Shown: piece by piece, positions 26,623-36,343 of the stretch | Layout of the letters: every line of letters starts with the position of its first letter | Position numbering within the stretch: the stretch's first letter is position 1 | Source: an uncultured Phycisphaerae bacterium | GTDB lineage: Bacteria; Planctomycetota; Phycisphaerae; UBA1845; PWPN01 | Length of the DNA: 61,182 nt | Direction: 5' to 3' | NCBI GenBank assembly: GCA_938005315.1 | Contig: CALLOB010000009.1 | Location: forward strand, 1 to 61,182 | Translations under genes and position numbers: made by a program | Notes under the pieces: generated by a model | The model's database searches: none | Told to the model about the DNA's origin: nothing | What the model saw: only the letters and a program-made list of their open reading frames with translations

Positions 26623-28191
26623 TCAGGCTTCCTGCAGCATCGTCATGCCAAGCCGCCGCGCCAGCTCCGCCACCGGTTCGGCGACGTCGCCGTACACGGT
26701 GACGCGGTGCCAGCCGAAGAGGTCCCACTGGGTCATCAGCCTGTCGATGTCGCCCTTCACCACGGCGGCCAGCTTGGTGCGGCAGGCCATGTCCTCATCG
26801 ACGTTCTCTACGGTCACGCCCTGGTGGAAGACCACGTTTTTGTGCAGCGGATGGAACTCCATGGAGCTGACCAGGCAGTCCAGCGGCATCAGCGAGCGCA
26901 CCGCCGCTCCCTTGCGGTCCTCGGAGTGATTGCGGATGTGATAGGCGTTGCGCCTGCCTGCGGGACCGAAGACCTTCGTCGGCGCGACGCAATGGGCGTA
27001 GATGACGCGGTTCGTCGAGGTGTCGATGACCGGGTCCGAGATGTACGACGGCCGGCCGGTGAGGTACCCCAGCACCATCATGGTGATCGTCGAGATCTGG
27101 TCGGCCTCGCAGGCGCCCACCAGCCCGTCGTCGTTCAGCTGGGTGAAGCCCAGGCACGGGTAGGCGTGGATGTGCCCGCCGTAGAAGCCGCCCAGGCAGT
27201 TGATGGTGATCGCCTCGGCGCCGTGCTTTTTCATCAGGGCCCGCATGGCCAGGTACATGGCCCCGGAATGGACGATCTCCTCGCGGGTGGGCTCCACGAC
27301 CTTCTCGGCCTCCCTGATCCAGCGGTCGGCCCAGGCGGCCGACTGGTCCCGGTCGGCCGCCGACCAGGCCTGGTCCAGCTCGCCGAACTCCACCGGCACG
27401 ATGCGGACGCCGAAGATCTTCGTGATCGCCTCGGACAGCGGCGGGTTCGAGGCGCCGACCACCAGCATGGTCGATTCCCCGAGCCGTTTGACCACCTCGC
27501 CCGGTTCGGCGCAGCGGACCTCGTCCTTCGCATGCTTCGGCTCGCCGGCCCGGGGGAGGGTCTTCCGGCGCGCGGCCTCGGCCGCGATCATCCAGGCCTC
27601 CGGACCGGCCCCGTCGCGGGTCAGAAGCTCGAAGGTTTTCACGACCGCGGCGAGGTCCTCGAACCGCGAACTGGACACCCCGACGGTCTTGTGGCCTGCC
27701 CGGCGCGCGGCGGAATAGGCGATCAGATACTCGCCGGAGCCGCCGTACAGGTCGTCGGCCATGATCGTCGGCTTGCCCTGGGCGGCGATCCTGTAGCACT
27801 GGCCGGTCCAGAGCCCCACGAACCAGACCAGGTAGCCGTCGACCTCCTCGTCGGCCTCCCTGATCCGATTCAGATCCTCCTCGTTCATCATCGTGACCGG
27901 CAGAAACTCGATGTTCGGACAGGCGGCACTCAGTCGCTCCATCAGCTTGCGCTTGCGCGTGTCGAAGTCGTACCCGATGTTGGGCCAGACCGGACCGGTG
28001 GACGGGACGTGGGAGAAGACCACGCGGATCCGCGGCCTGCGTGTCGCTTCGCCGGCCGGCCCGGACTGCCCGGCCGCGCGGGCCAACCCGGAGACTCCGA
28101 CCGCGCAGCCGGCACATCCGGCCAGAAACCGGCGACGGTTCAGTGTGCAGCAGCGGCATCCGACGGGAAGAGAATACGATTTGTCGGTCAT
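26623..28191 (-). CDS. Tat-exported L-fucose/L-arabinose isomerase-like protein
   Basis: 522 residues from the ATG at 28191 (AGGGAGAA about 7 nt upstream). The N-terminus has a twin-arginine-type signal (NRRRFLAGCAGCAVG), so the protein is predicted to be exported folded. The body resembles the fucose-isomerase-like fold: VDGYLVWFVGLWTGQCY, then LEQAWS-type central segments, and a C-terminal domain with ITINCLGGFYGG, ACEADQISTITMMVLGYLTG and HHN/HCVAP-like segments. Enzymes of this superfamily interconvert aldoses and ketoses in the cytoplasm; an exported version suggests a different role. Planctomycetes carry several such paralogues. Catalytic metal ligands were not individually verified. 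Confidence 0.7.
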   Translation of the reverse strand: MTDKSYSLPVGCRCCTLNRRRFLAGCAGCAVGVSGLARAAGQSGPAGEATRRPRIRVVFSHVPSTGPVWPNIGYDFDTRKRKLMERLSAACPNIEFLPVTMMNEEDLNRIREADEEVDGYLVWFVGLWTGQCYRIAAQGKPTIMADDLYGGSGEYLIAYSAARRAGHKTVGVSSSRFEDLAAVVKTFELLTRDGAGPEAWMIAAEAARRKTLPRAGEPKHAKDEVRCAEPGEVVKRLGESTMLVVGASNPPLSEAITKIFGVRIVPVEFGELDQAWSAADRDQSAAWADRWIREAEKVVEPTREEIVHSGAMYLAMRALMKKHGAEAITINCLGGFYGGHIHAYPCLGFTQLNDDGLVGACEADQISTITMMVLGYLTGRPSYISDPVIDTSTNRVIYAHCVAPTKVFGPAGRRNAYHIRNHSEDRKGAAVRSLMPLDCLVSSMEFHPLHKNVVFHQGVTVENVDEDMACRTKLAAVVKGDIDRLMTQWDLFGWHRVTVYGDVAEPVAELARRLGMTMLQEA

Positions 28192-28461
28192 CGACGTTCT
28201 CCCTGGCTCGAAATGGTTTGCGGCAGGCCGGCGGCCGCCGGACGATGGGTGGCAACAGTGCGCCCGCGAGCCGCACTTCAGGCGAGCATATCACAGCGGC
28301 AAATCCCGCTCAAGGCGATCGGCCCCCCGAGAGAACCGTCTGCGGCGGCGGATCGTACGGCCGCCGGACGGCCCTCACGTCACTCCCCCGTTCAGTACGC
28401 CCCGGGGGCTCCGGGCCCCTCGGTCGCCGCGGCGCAGAGCCCTCCGCGCGGGACAGTTCTG

Positions 28462-31400
28462 TCAGGCCACGGCGGCGGCCTCGGTCTCCGCCCCGGCGAA
28501 GCGGACGCTGACCCGTTTGCTGACGCCGGCCTCCTGCATGGTCACCCCGTAAAGAACGTCGGCGATGGTCATGGTGCGCTTGGAGTGGGTGATGATCAGG
28601 AACTGCGAGTGCTCCAGGAAGTCGCCGATGATGCGGTTGAACCGCTCGTTGTTGGCCTCGTCCAGGGCCGCGTCCACCTCGTCGAGGATCGCGAACGGCG
28701 ACGGCCGGCTGCGGAAAATGGCCAGCAGCAGGGCGATGGCGGTCATGGTCTTCTCGCCGCCGGACATCAGCGAGATGCTCTGAAGCTCCTTTCCGGGGGG
28801 GCGGGCGTGGATCTCGATCCCCGCCTCCAGCACGTCCATGGCCCGGCCCTCGGGCGGCTGCTCGAGCAGGATGTCGGCCTTGCCGCCGCCGAACAGCCGG
28901 CGGAACAGCTCCTGGAAGTGCCCGCGAACCGCCTCGAATGTGGTCGTGAATCGCTCCCGGCACTCCTGGTTCAGCTGCTCGATGAGCTCCTCCAGCTGCC
29001 GCTTGGAGTGCCTCAGGTCGTCGCGCTGGCCGGTGAGGAAGGATGCCCGGTTCTCCAGCTCCTCCTGCTCGGCGATCGCGTCGAGGTTCACGTTGCCCAG
29101 CCGGCGGATACGCTCCTTGAGATCCTCGATCTCCGCCTGCACCGCCTCCCAGTCCTGCTCCTCGTGGCGGTAGTCGGCATAGGCCGCGGCCAGGTCGATG
29201 CCCAGCTCCGCCTGCGTCCGGGAGAGAAGCTCCTCGATCCGCACCCGCAGCTCGTGCTGCTCCATCTGCAGCCCGTGCAGCCGGGACTCGGTGTCCTCCA
29301 GCGAACCGCGCAGGGCCTTGAGCTCGGCGGCCAGCCGCTCACGGTCGAGGTGGATGTGCTCGCGGCGGTGTCGACCGGCGCGCACCTCGGCATCCAGTTC
29401 CTCCTGCCGGCCGCACAGCTCGGCCAGGCGGGCCTCGGCGGTCAGGATGACGCGTTCGGCCTGGGCCATGCGGCAGGCGGCGTCGTCGGCCTCCCGGGAG
29501 GCCTCGCGCAGGGCGTCCTCGCCGGCCCGCAGCGCGTCGCGCAGCGTGCGCAGCCGCTCGGCGTGCGTTCCGCGACGCTGCCCGAGCCGGGCGACGGCCA
29601 CCTTCGCCTCGGTGAGCTGCTCGGCCAGGGCGGCGCGGCGGCCCGCCAGTCCCTCGATGGCGGCGTCCAGCTCGCGGGCCCGCTGCTCGCGGGCGGCGCC
29701 CTCCCTTTCCAGCGCGGCCAAGGCCTCAGCGGCCTCGATGGAGCGCCGTTCGTTCTCCTCCAGCTGCATGCGGACCGCGAGAATCTCGCCGGCGATCAGC
29801 GGACGCTCGTGCTCGAGTCGGGCGGCGGCGGCGGCGTTGGACTGGATCGCGGCGTGGTTCTCGACCTCCCGCGTACGGGCAGCGGCCAGCGCCGCCCGGA
29901 TCTCATCCTGGCGGCCCTCGACCGCCTCGATCTCGGCCGAACTCCGCTCGATGCGGTCGCACATCGCGGCGATCCGCTCATCGACTTCGGCCAGCTGCTG
30001 ATCGATCTCGCGCAGCTCACTCTTGCGGGAGATCAGTCCGGTGCCCGAGCCGGCCGGCCCGAGCTGGCAGCGGCCGTCGGGTTCCAGCAGTTCGCCGGAC
30101 AGTGTGACGAAGCGGAACATCGGCGGGTTGTTCGCCAGCATCCGCCGGGCGTCTTCCAGCGTTCGCACCACGATGGTCCGCCCCAGCAGATGGCGGACCA
30201 GCCGCTCGGCCTGCGGCGGACACCGCACCATCGACGACGCGACGCTGACGAAGCCCTCCTGACCCGACAGATCCGGCCCGGCGATGAACGGCGGCAGCAG
30301 GTCCAGGCAGATCGCCCGCACCCGGCCCGGAAAGTCGGCCAGCCGCGCGGCATCCGCGAAGAATGCCCGGCTGTCGTCCACGACCACGTACTGGTCGAAC
30401 TCGCCCAGGGCCGTCTCGACCAGGGCGGCGCTGGCCACGTCTGCGGCCATCAGGTCCGCGACCAGCCCCTGCACGTAGCCGAACGTCCCCCCGGAAGCGT
30501 CGCGTTCTCTCAGGTGCAGCAACTCGCGGACGCCGGCGTCCACGCCCTCGAGGTTGCGGTCCAGCTCGGCCAGCAGCTGGCGGCGGCTCAGCAGCCCGCT
30601 GCGGTACTCCTTCGCCGAGGCCAGCTCCTGGTTGAGGGTCGCGCGCTGCTCGTCCAGGCGGGCGGCCTGATCGCACAACGCCGCCAGGTCGTCCTCGTGC
30701 CGCCGGATTTCGGCCGCCAGACCGGCGGCGCGTTCCTCGAGCCCGCGGCGGGCCCGGCCGAGCTCGTCGAGCTCGGCGAGCACCTCCGCCTCGCGCGAGG
30801 ACAACCGGGCCTGCTCGGCCTGAAGCTGCTCGCCGCGCTGCCCCAGCGACTGGATCTGATTGTGGGCCTGGGCGACGCGCCGCATGGAGTCGATGACCGC
30901 GGCCTTCTCCTCCTCGCTGCGCCCGCGCAAGGCCGCCGATTCGGCCGCCAGGGACCGGTCCTCGCCGGCCAGCGACTCGACGACCGCGCCGGCGGCCTGA
31001 TACTCGGCCTCCAGGCTCGCGGCGGCCTGCTCCTCCAGCTCGATCTGCTCGCGAACCCCGGCGATGCGGCGCCGCTCGCCGGCCAGGCGGGCCAGGGCCC
31101 GGTCCCGGACGGCGCCCAGTTCCGTCACCCGCTGCCGCGACTGCTCGGCCCGCTCGCGGTGCGCGGTGATGTCCGAAGTCACCGACAATACCTGGTGGTC
31201 CAGCTCGCGGATCTGCTCGTCCAGCTTCAGCAGGTCGGACTGCAGCCGGCTGTCACGGGCTTCGGCGGCGGAGATCTCCGCCCGCAGACGGGTGGACTCG
31301 TCGGCCAGACCACCAATCTCAGCCTCCAGCTCTGCCGTCCGGCGGCTGTGGCGGTGATACTCGGCCAGGGCGTAGGTCGAGCGCTTCGCCCGCAGCTGCT

Positions 31401-32058
31401 CGTCGTACTGGCGCCAGGTCCGCGCACGACCGGCCTGATTCTTCACGCTACGCAGCCGCTTCTCGACCTCCTCGACGATGTCCTCGATCCGCAGCAGATT
31501 CTGCTCGACGCGGTCCAGCTTGCGCTGGGCCTCCCGCTTGCGGGCCTTGTAGCGGCTGATGCCCGCGGCCTCTTCGAAGATCAGTCGCCGCTCCTGCGGG
31601 TTGGCCTGCAGCAGGACGTCCACACGCCCCTGCTCGATGATCGAGTAGGCGCCGATGCCCACCCCGGTGTCCATGAACAGCTCGCGCACGTCGCGCAGCC
31701 GCACCGCCTGGGCGTTGATCAGATACTCGCTCTCGCCCGAGCGGTACAGCCGGCGGGTGACGGTCACCTCGTCGGCCTCCAGCGGCAGCCGGTGGTCGGC
31801 GTTGTCGAACACCAGGTCGACCTGGGCCATGCCCGAGGGCTTGCGGGTGCCCGAGCCGTTGAACACCACGTCCATCATCTGTCGGCCGCGAAGACTGCGC
31901 GCGGACTGATCGCCGAGCACCCACTTGATCGCATCGACCACGTTGCTCTTTCCGCAGCCGTTGGGGCCGACGATGCCGGTGACGCCGGGCAGGAACTCAA
32001 ACTCCGTCCGGTCGGCGAAGCTCTTGAATCCCTGGCAGATCAGTTTCTTGAGATACAT
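28462..32058 (-). CDS. smc: Chromosome segregation SMC protein
   Basis: A 1198-residue canonical SMC. Residues about 1-170 form the N-terminal ATPase half with Walker A GPNGCGKSNVVDAIKW and a Q-loop. Two long coiled coils flank a hinge at about 510-660 (GGTFGYVQGLVADLM, VVRTLEDARRML). The C-terminal half has the ABC signature SLMSGGEKTMTAIALL and Walker B PFAILDEVDAALDEAN. The length matches the bacterial family. It acts as a homodimer that organises and helps segregate the chromosome, usually with ScpA and ScpB, which are not in this window. A promoter is visible at 32227-32255. Confidence 0.95.
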   Translation of the reverse strand: MYLKKLICQGFKSFADRTEFEFLPGVTGIVGPNGCGKSNVVDAIKWVLGDQSARSLRGRQMMDVVFNGSGTRKPSGMAQVDLVFDNADHRLPLEADEVTVTRRLYRSGESEYLINAQAVRLRDVRELFMDTGVGIGAYSIIEQGRVDVLLQANPQERRLIFEEAAGISRYKARKREAQRKLDRVEQNLLRIEDIVEEVEKRLRSVKNQAGRARTWRQYDEQLRAKRSTYALAEYHRHSRRTAELEAEIGGLADESTRLRAEISAAEARDSRLQSDLLKLDEQIRELDHQVLSVTSDITAHRERAEQSRQRVTELGAVRDRALARLAGERRRIAGVREQIELEEQAAASLEAEYQAAGAVVESLAGEDRSLAAESAALRGRSEEEKAAVIDSMRRVAQAHNQIQSLGQRGEQLQAEQARLSSREAEVLAELDELGRARRGLEERAAGLAAEIRRHEDDLAALCDQAARLDEQRATLNQELASAKEYRSGLLSRRQLLAELDRNLEGVDAGVRELLHLRERDASGGTFGYVQGLVADLMAADVASAALVETALGEFDQYVVVDDSRAFFADAARLADFPGRVRAICLDLLPPFIAGPDLSGQEGFVSVASSMVRCPPQAERLVRHLLGRTIVVRTLEDARRMLANNPPMFRFVTLSGELLEPDGRCQLGPAGSGTGLISRKSELREIDQQLAEVDERIAAMCDRIERSSAEIEAVEGRQDEIRAALAAARTREVENHAAIQSNAAAAARLEHERPLIAGEILAVRMQLEENERRSIEAAEALAALEREGAAREQRARELDAAIEGLAGRRAALAEQLTEAKVAVARLGQRRGTHAERLRTLRDALRAGEDALREASREADDAACRMAQAERVILTAEARLAELCGRQEELDAEVRAGRHRREHIHLDRERLAAELKALRGSLEDTESRLHGLQMEQHELRVRIEELLSRTQAELGIDLAAAYADYRHEEQDWEAVQAEIEDLKERIRRLGNVNLDAIAEQEELENRASFLTGQRDDLRHSKRQLEELIEQLNQECRERFTTTFEAVRGHFQELFRRLFGGGKADILLEQPPEGRAMDVLEAGIEIHARPPGKELQSISLMSGGEKTMTAIALLLAIFRSRPSPFAILDEVDAALDEANNERFNRIIGDFLEHSQFLIITHSKRTMTIADVLYGVTMQEAGVSKRVSVRFAGAETEAAAVA

Positions 32059-32226
32059 GGATCGCGCCGGACCTCCCTGTCCTGGTGCCCCGACCTTCCC
32101 TGGTCGCGCCGCGAAAGGCGGGTACTCGAGGCCTTGGCCTCGCTCGTGGCTCGCACCGCCGGCTGCCCGGGCCTCGTGCGCGCCTTCCCGCGGGCCTGCG
32201 CCGACCCACGGAAATAGACAAAGCCT

Positions 32227-32255
32227 ACTTTACCCGCAGACGGGCGAAGTGCCAA
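32227..32255 (-). promoter_or_regulatory. Sigma-70 promoter of smc
   Basis: On the minus strand TTGGCA (32250-32255, one mismatch to consensus) and TAAAGT (32227-32232, two mismatches) are separated by 17 nt. The predicted start is near 32220, about 160 nt before the smc ATG. The rest of the 32059-32555 gap holds only the DnaA-box-like motifs described separately. Confidence 0.5.
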
Positions 32256-32259
32256 GGGC

Positions 32260-32279
32260 TTATCCACTGGTTTTCCACA
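32260..32279 (+). promoter_or_regulatory. Tandem DnaA-box-like 9-mers
   Basis: TTATCCACT (32260-32268, eight of nine to TTATCCACA) and TTTTCCACA (32271-32279, fits TTWTNCACA) lie in the same orientation, 2 bp apart. They sit directly upstream of the -35 box of the smc promoter. No dnaA, dnaN or AT-rich unwinding region is present here, so this is not proposed as an origin. Confidence 0.4.
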
Positions 32280-32555
32280 TTCCCCCCGGTACCCCGACAG
32301 GGACCGTCGATGGTCCTCCGGACGAACGCAAATCACTGCCCTGAATGGCCTTATGGGCAGCTGGCATGCTGTTCGCCCTGGGGCAGGTCCAGTGGTCCCT
32401 CGCCGGGCGGGAAGCTGCCGGTGCGACGTCTCGATCGACCCGATGAAGCACCGTACGCCCGATGCCCGGGAGGCCCCGCGGACGCGAGGTTTCGCGTCCG
32501 CCGGCCACCGCCAACCTCGTCCGACCCGCAGGCCGGGATGGCGCCTGAGCGTCGG

Positions 32556-33332
32556 TCAGTGCTCCCCGGCCCGGCCGTCCAGTCTTCCCAGCAGTCTCAG
32601 CAGACCGTCGAGTATGGTGATGGGGTGGGGGGGGCAGCCGGGCACGAACAGATCCACCGGCAGACAGGCTGCCGCCCCGTCGAGGCAGGCCTCATGGCCG
32701 ATATACGGTCCGCCCGAGATCGCGCAGGCCCCGACCGCGATCACCAGCTTCGGCGGCGGGACCGCCTCGTAGGTCTTCAGCAGAGCCGTCTTCATGTTGC
32801 TCGTCACCTGACCGGTCACGACCAGACCGTCGGCGTGGCGGGGGGAGGCCACGAACTGAATCCCGAAGCGGCTCAGGTCGAACACCACGGTGCTCAGCAC
32901 GTTGAGGTCGGCCTCGCAGGCGTTGCATCCCCCGGCGCTGACCTGCCGCAGCTTGAGCGACCTTCCGAACAGCCGCCGGGATCCGTCGTCCAGTGCCCGG
33001 GCCAGCCGGCGGACCTCGTCACGCACCACCAGGTCGTCGCGGGTTCTCGCGGCCAGCCTGTGATCGCCGGTGAATGTGATGGCTCCCGTCGGACAAGCCT
33101 GGGCACAGTCGGCGCAGAAGAGACAGCGTCCAAGGTCGATCGCGATCCCCGCGCCGTGCCGTTGGACGGCCTGCGTGGGGCAGACGTCGGCGCAGATCCG
33201 GCATCCGGTCTCGCACCGGGCGGCGTGCAGCGCGGGCCGCCCGCGGAATCTGTCCGGCAGGACGGGCGCGGCGTCCGGATAGCCGATGGTCCGATGCCCT
33301 TGGCGAAGTCGAGCGTTCAGAATCCTCAGCAT
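32556..33332 (-). CDS. Fused HyfH/HyfI-like subunit: 2x[4Fe-4S] ferredoxin plus NuoB-like
   Basis: 258 residues from the ATG at 33332 (GAGGTGG upstream), 8 nt after the large-subunit gene. N-terminal residues 36-90 are a polyferredoxin with Cys 40, 44, 47 and 51 (CETGCRICADVCP) and 70, 73, 76 and 80 (CLFCADCAQACP). From about residue 125 it is the NuoB/HycG small subunit with GGCNACEADLN (Cys 136, 139), GACAISGG (Cys 203) and VPGCPP (Cys 233), the four ligands of the proximal cluster. In Hyf and complex I these are separate proteins (HyfH, HyfI). It would carry electrons to the Cys-less large subunit. Last gene of the operon. Confidence 0.88.
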   Translation of the reverse strand: MLRILNARLRQGHRTIGYPDAAPVLPDRFRGRPALHAARCETGCRICADVCPTQAVQRHGAGIAIDLGRCLFCADCAQACPTGAITFTGDHRLAARTRDDLVVRDEVRRLARALDDGSRRLFGRSLKLRQVSAGGCNACEADLNVLSTVVFDLSRFGIQFVASPRHADGLVVTGQVTSNMKTALLKTYEAVPPPKLVIAVGACAISGGPYIGHEACLDGAAACLPVDLFVPGCPPHPITILDGLLRLLGRLDGRAGEH

Positions 33333-33340
33333 GGCCACCT

Positions 33341-34864
33341 CTACAGGTCGTGTCCGCAGTAGGACAGATTGAAGCTCTTGTTGCACAGCGGGAAGTCGGA
33401 GATCTGCTGATTGCGCAGGGCCATGGCCAGTCCGAACCAGTTGTGGAACGAAGGGTCCACGATCTTGTACGCCCCCAGCCGGCCCGCACCGTCGGTCATG
33501 ACGACGTGGCAGATCTCGCCCCGCCAGCCTTCCACAAGACTCACCGTGATGTGCCCGGGCAGGAGCGATGACGGGGTCTCCCGAACGCGGCCCTCCGGCA
33601 GCGAACGAAGCTGGTCGGCGACGAAGGCCAGCGACCGCTGAATCTCCAGCCAGCGCACGAAGGCCCGGGCGAAAACGTCTCCGCTGTCGGCCGTCGAGAC
33701 CGGGATGTGGGCGAACCGGAAGATGCCCGCGGGAAACTCCTGACGGCTGTCACGCTCCAGTCCGCAGGCCCGGGCGGCCACGCCGACCAGTCCCAGCGCG
33801 GTCGCGGTCTGGCGCGTGAGACGGCCCGTCTCCTGGAAGCGGCTCATGACCGACGGCGTGTTCCACAGCAGCTCGACGGCCTCGCCGACGTCGCGGCGGG
33901 CGGCCTCGATGCGTCCGGCCAGATCGTCCCTGCGGGCGGGGTCGATGTCGAAGGCGACGCCGCCGGGGCGAATGAGTCCGCGTCCGAAACGGCTGCCGCA
34001 GAGCAGGGCGCTCATGTTGAGGAAATCGCCCCGGATGCGCCCGCAGCAGGCTGCGGTGGGCAGAAAACCGACGTCCCCGGCCAGGGCTCCCAGATCGCCG
34101 GTGTGGTTGGCCAGACGCTCGAGTTCCAGGGCAATGCCCCGGACGGCTTGGGCGCGGGCGGGCACACGCGCCGTGGCCAGCGCCTCCAGCGCCTGGGCGT
34201 AGGCCAGCGCATGGCCGATCGACGTGTCACCGGCCAGGGTTTCCATGTAGTGGATGGTTCGCGGCGTCGGTCCGCCCGGCAGAACCCGCTCCAGGCCACG
34301 GTGCTGGTAGCCCAGAGAGATCTCGAGGTGGAGGACATCCTCGCCATGGCATTGGAACCGGAAGTGGCCCGGCTCGATGATGCCCGCGTGCACCGGCCCC
34401 ACGGCCACCTCATGGATCTCTTCGCCCTGCACCTGGAAGTGGTCCGTCACGCCCGGTTCGATGTCTGATTCGCCGTGGCGGACTCCGGCGTCCCGCACGC
34501 GTCGGTACGGACGATGGAATCGGATCGGTTTGAGCCAGGGGTGGCCCAGGGGGCGAAGCCCCCATTGCTCGGCGATCTCACGCTCGAACCAGCTGGCAGC
34601 GGGGCAGTCGGGCGTCAGGGCGGGGTACTCCCCGTCGACGTCCGTCGCCTGGATCCCGATGTCGCCGGCGGCGCCGTCGGCGAGAACCGCGATGAGGCGA
34701 AGGCTCTCGCCGGCCGCCGGAACGCAGAAGAGCGAGGCGATTCGGGCCCCGCGCTCGACGCCTTCGAGGATCGCGCCTCGAAAGGCATCGACCGCCAGCA
34801 CGGGTATGTCATCGGTCGGCGCCGAGGTGCCGTTGCGGAGGATGAGCCGGAGGAACACAGCCAT
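33341..34864 (-). CDS. Ehr-type large subunit (HyfG/HycE-like, NuoCD fusion) lacking NiFe ligands
   Basis: A 507-residue protein. Residues about 20-130 are NuoC-like (PAASWFEREIAEQWGLRPLG); about 145-507 are NuoD/HycE-like (ISLGYQHRGLERVL, RGIALELERLANHTGDLGAL, CGSRFGRGLIRPGG). In hydrogenases the segment after HRGLE contains CGIC and the C-terminus contains DPCxxC. Here these positions read AGDTSIGH (211-218) and DPSFHNW (470-476), so no NiFe site can form. This defines an energy-converting-hydrogenase-related (Ehr) complex, whose reaction is not settled. The gene starts 1 nt after the HyfF-like gene ends. Intact reading frame. Confidence 0.9.
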   Translation of the reverse strand: MAVFLRLILRNGTSAPTDDIPVLAVDAFRGAILEGVERGARIASLFCVPAAGESLRLIAVLADGAAGDIGIQATDVDGEYPALTPDCPAASWFEREIAEQWGLRPLGHPWLKPIRFHRPYRRVRDAGVRHGESDIEPGVTDHFQVQGEEIHEVAVGPVHAGIIEPGHFRFQCHGEDVLHLEISLGYQHRGLERVLPGGPTPRTIHYMETLAGDTSIGHALAYAQALEALATARVPARAQAVRGIALELERLANHTGDLGALAGDVGFLPTAACCGRIRGDFLNMSALLCGSRFGRGLIRPGGVAFDIDPARRDDLAGRIEAARRDVGEAVELLWNTPSVMSRFQETGRLTRQTATALGLVGVAARACGLERDSRQEFPAGIFRFAHIPVSTADSGDVFARAFVRWLEIQRSLAFVADQLRSLPEGRVRETPSSLLPGHITVSLVEGWRGEICHVVMTDGAGRLGAYKIVDPSFHNWFGLAMALRNQQISDFPLCNKSFNLSYCGHDL

Positions 34865-34865
34865 G

Positions 34866-36339
34866 TCAGAAGCCTCCCAGCGCCTTGGCGGCCCGATGCA
34901 GAAGGTCCAGCAGCGGGGCCGGGATCCAGATCCCCATGCCCATCACCGCCAGGCCGAGGGCGGTCGGCGGCAGCACCGAAAGGGCGGTCTCGCGGGCCCG
35001 ACGGCCGGTCGCGGGCGGGGCGGCCATGCCCTGGGCCATCTGAAGAAACACTCCCGCCATGCCGACGAAGATGACTCCCAGGAAGCCCAGGTACAGAACG
35101 GCCGCCACCGTATGGCCGCCGTCCAGGGCCGCCTTGAGCACCGTGAATTCGCTGAGGAACGTTCCGAAAGGCGGCGAACCCGTGATGGCCAGGAAACCCG
35201 CCAGCCAGAGCCCCGCGGAGAACGGAAACACGCCCAGGACCCCGCGGATCTCGCGGCACGACTTGGTGCCGTACGCGGCCAGGAGGTTGCCGGCAACCAG
35301 GAACAGCATCGCCTTGGTCAGCGAATGGTTCACGGCGAGCAGCATGGCCCCGAAGGCTCCGACTCCCCCCAGGCCGACGCCCAGAGCGAGGATGCCGACG
35401 TGCTCCACGCTGGAGTAGGCCAGCATCCGCTTGTAATCCGGTTGTCCGACGATGAACACCGCCGCCACGCCCATGGAAACCAGCCCCAGCAGCACCAGCA
35501 GATCCTGCGCGAAGGCGGCACAACCCGCGGCCGCGAGAACCTGGTATGCCCGCAGGATGCTCAGGAACGCGCAGTTGAGCAACGCGCCCGAAAGCAGCGC
35601 CGAAACCGCCGAGGGCGACTCGCTGTGGGCGTCCGGCAGCCAGGTGTGCAGCGGTGCCAGGCCCATCTTCGTCCCGTACCCCACGAGCAGGAAGATGAAG
35701 GCCGGCCGCAGCCAGGTCGCCTCGAGGCCGGCGCCGCGCCGGACGAGTTCGCTGGTCAGCAGAGACCGTGGCCCCGGCCGGGTCGGCGGCCGCCACGGCC
35801 ACCAGGAAGATGCCCAGCAGCGCCAGGGCGATACCGACCGAGCAGATCAGCAGGTACTTCCAGGTGGCCTCCAGCGACCGGGGATGGCGGTGGAAGTAGA
35901 TCAGCGGGGCGCTGGCCAGCGTGGTCGCCTCCAAGGCCACCCACGTCAGCCCGAGATGCCCGCTGAGGCTGACGAGCGTCATCATCGCCAGAAACAGCAG
36001 CAGGCAGCCCGTGAACACCGCTTCCGGCGCGCGGGTCGACAGGAAGCCCTCGTCCGGATCCGTCCGATGGTCGGGGATTTCGCGTCGCAGATAACCGACC
36101 GCATAGAAGGCCGTGGCCAGGAACAGTGCGCTGGTGATGCCCAGAAACAACAGCCCCGGATCGTCCAGTTCCAGCAGGCCGTCCAGGGTGGGTCCGGGCC
36201 GGTGTCGCCAGGCCAGCGCGGTCAGACCGCTGTGGGTCGCGGCCGTGGTCAGCAGCAGCGCGCCGCGCGGCGTGTCGGGCCGGATGAGCAGGGCCGCGAC
36301 GCCGGCCAGCGCGGGAACCAGAAACAGTGCCGCGATCAT
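34866..36339 (-). pseudogene. HyfF/NuoN-like antiporter subunit, frameshifted
   Basis: Begins MIAALFLVPALAGVAALLI at 36339 and is a polytopic Mrp/complex-I antiporter-type subunit (LTWVALEATTLASAPLIYFHRHP). Near 35761-35785 coding passes +1 to a second frame that continues SLLTSELVRRGAGLE, then GYGTKMGLAPLHTWLPDAHS, LAYSSVEHVGILALG and a GSPPFGTFLSEF segment, ending at 34866. Removing one base restores about 490 codons, close to HyfF length. The first frame alone would run on as Arg/Pro-rich noise to 34615. Conserved Lys/His residues of the ion channel appear in the second part. Either a true mutation or a sequence error; the surrounding operon is tightly spaced (4 nt before, 1 nt after). Confidence 0.75.
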
Positions 36340-36343
36340 TTCT

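Noticed and set aside
26566-32217. 1883-residue plus-strand frame across the isomerase-like gene and smc
   Set aside because: It is antisense to two well-recognised genes and results from high GC content.
32260-32279. Replication origin
   Set aside because: Only two DnaA-like boxes, no AT-rich region and no dnaA, dnaN or gidA neighbours.
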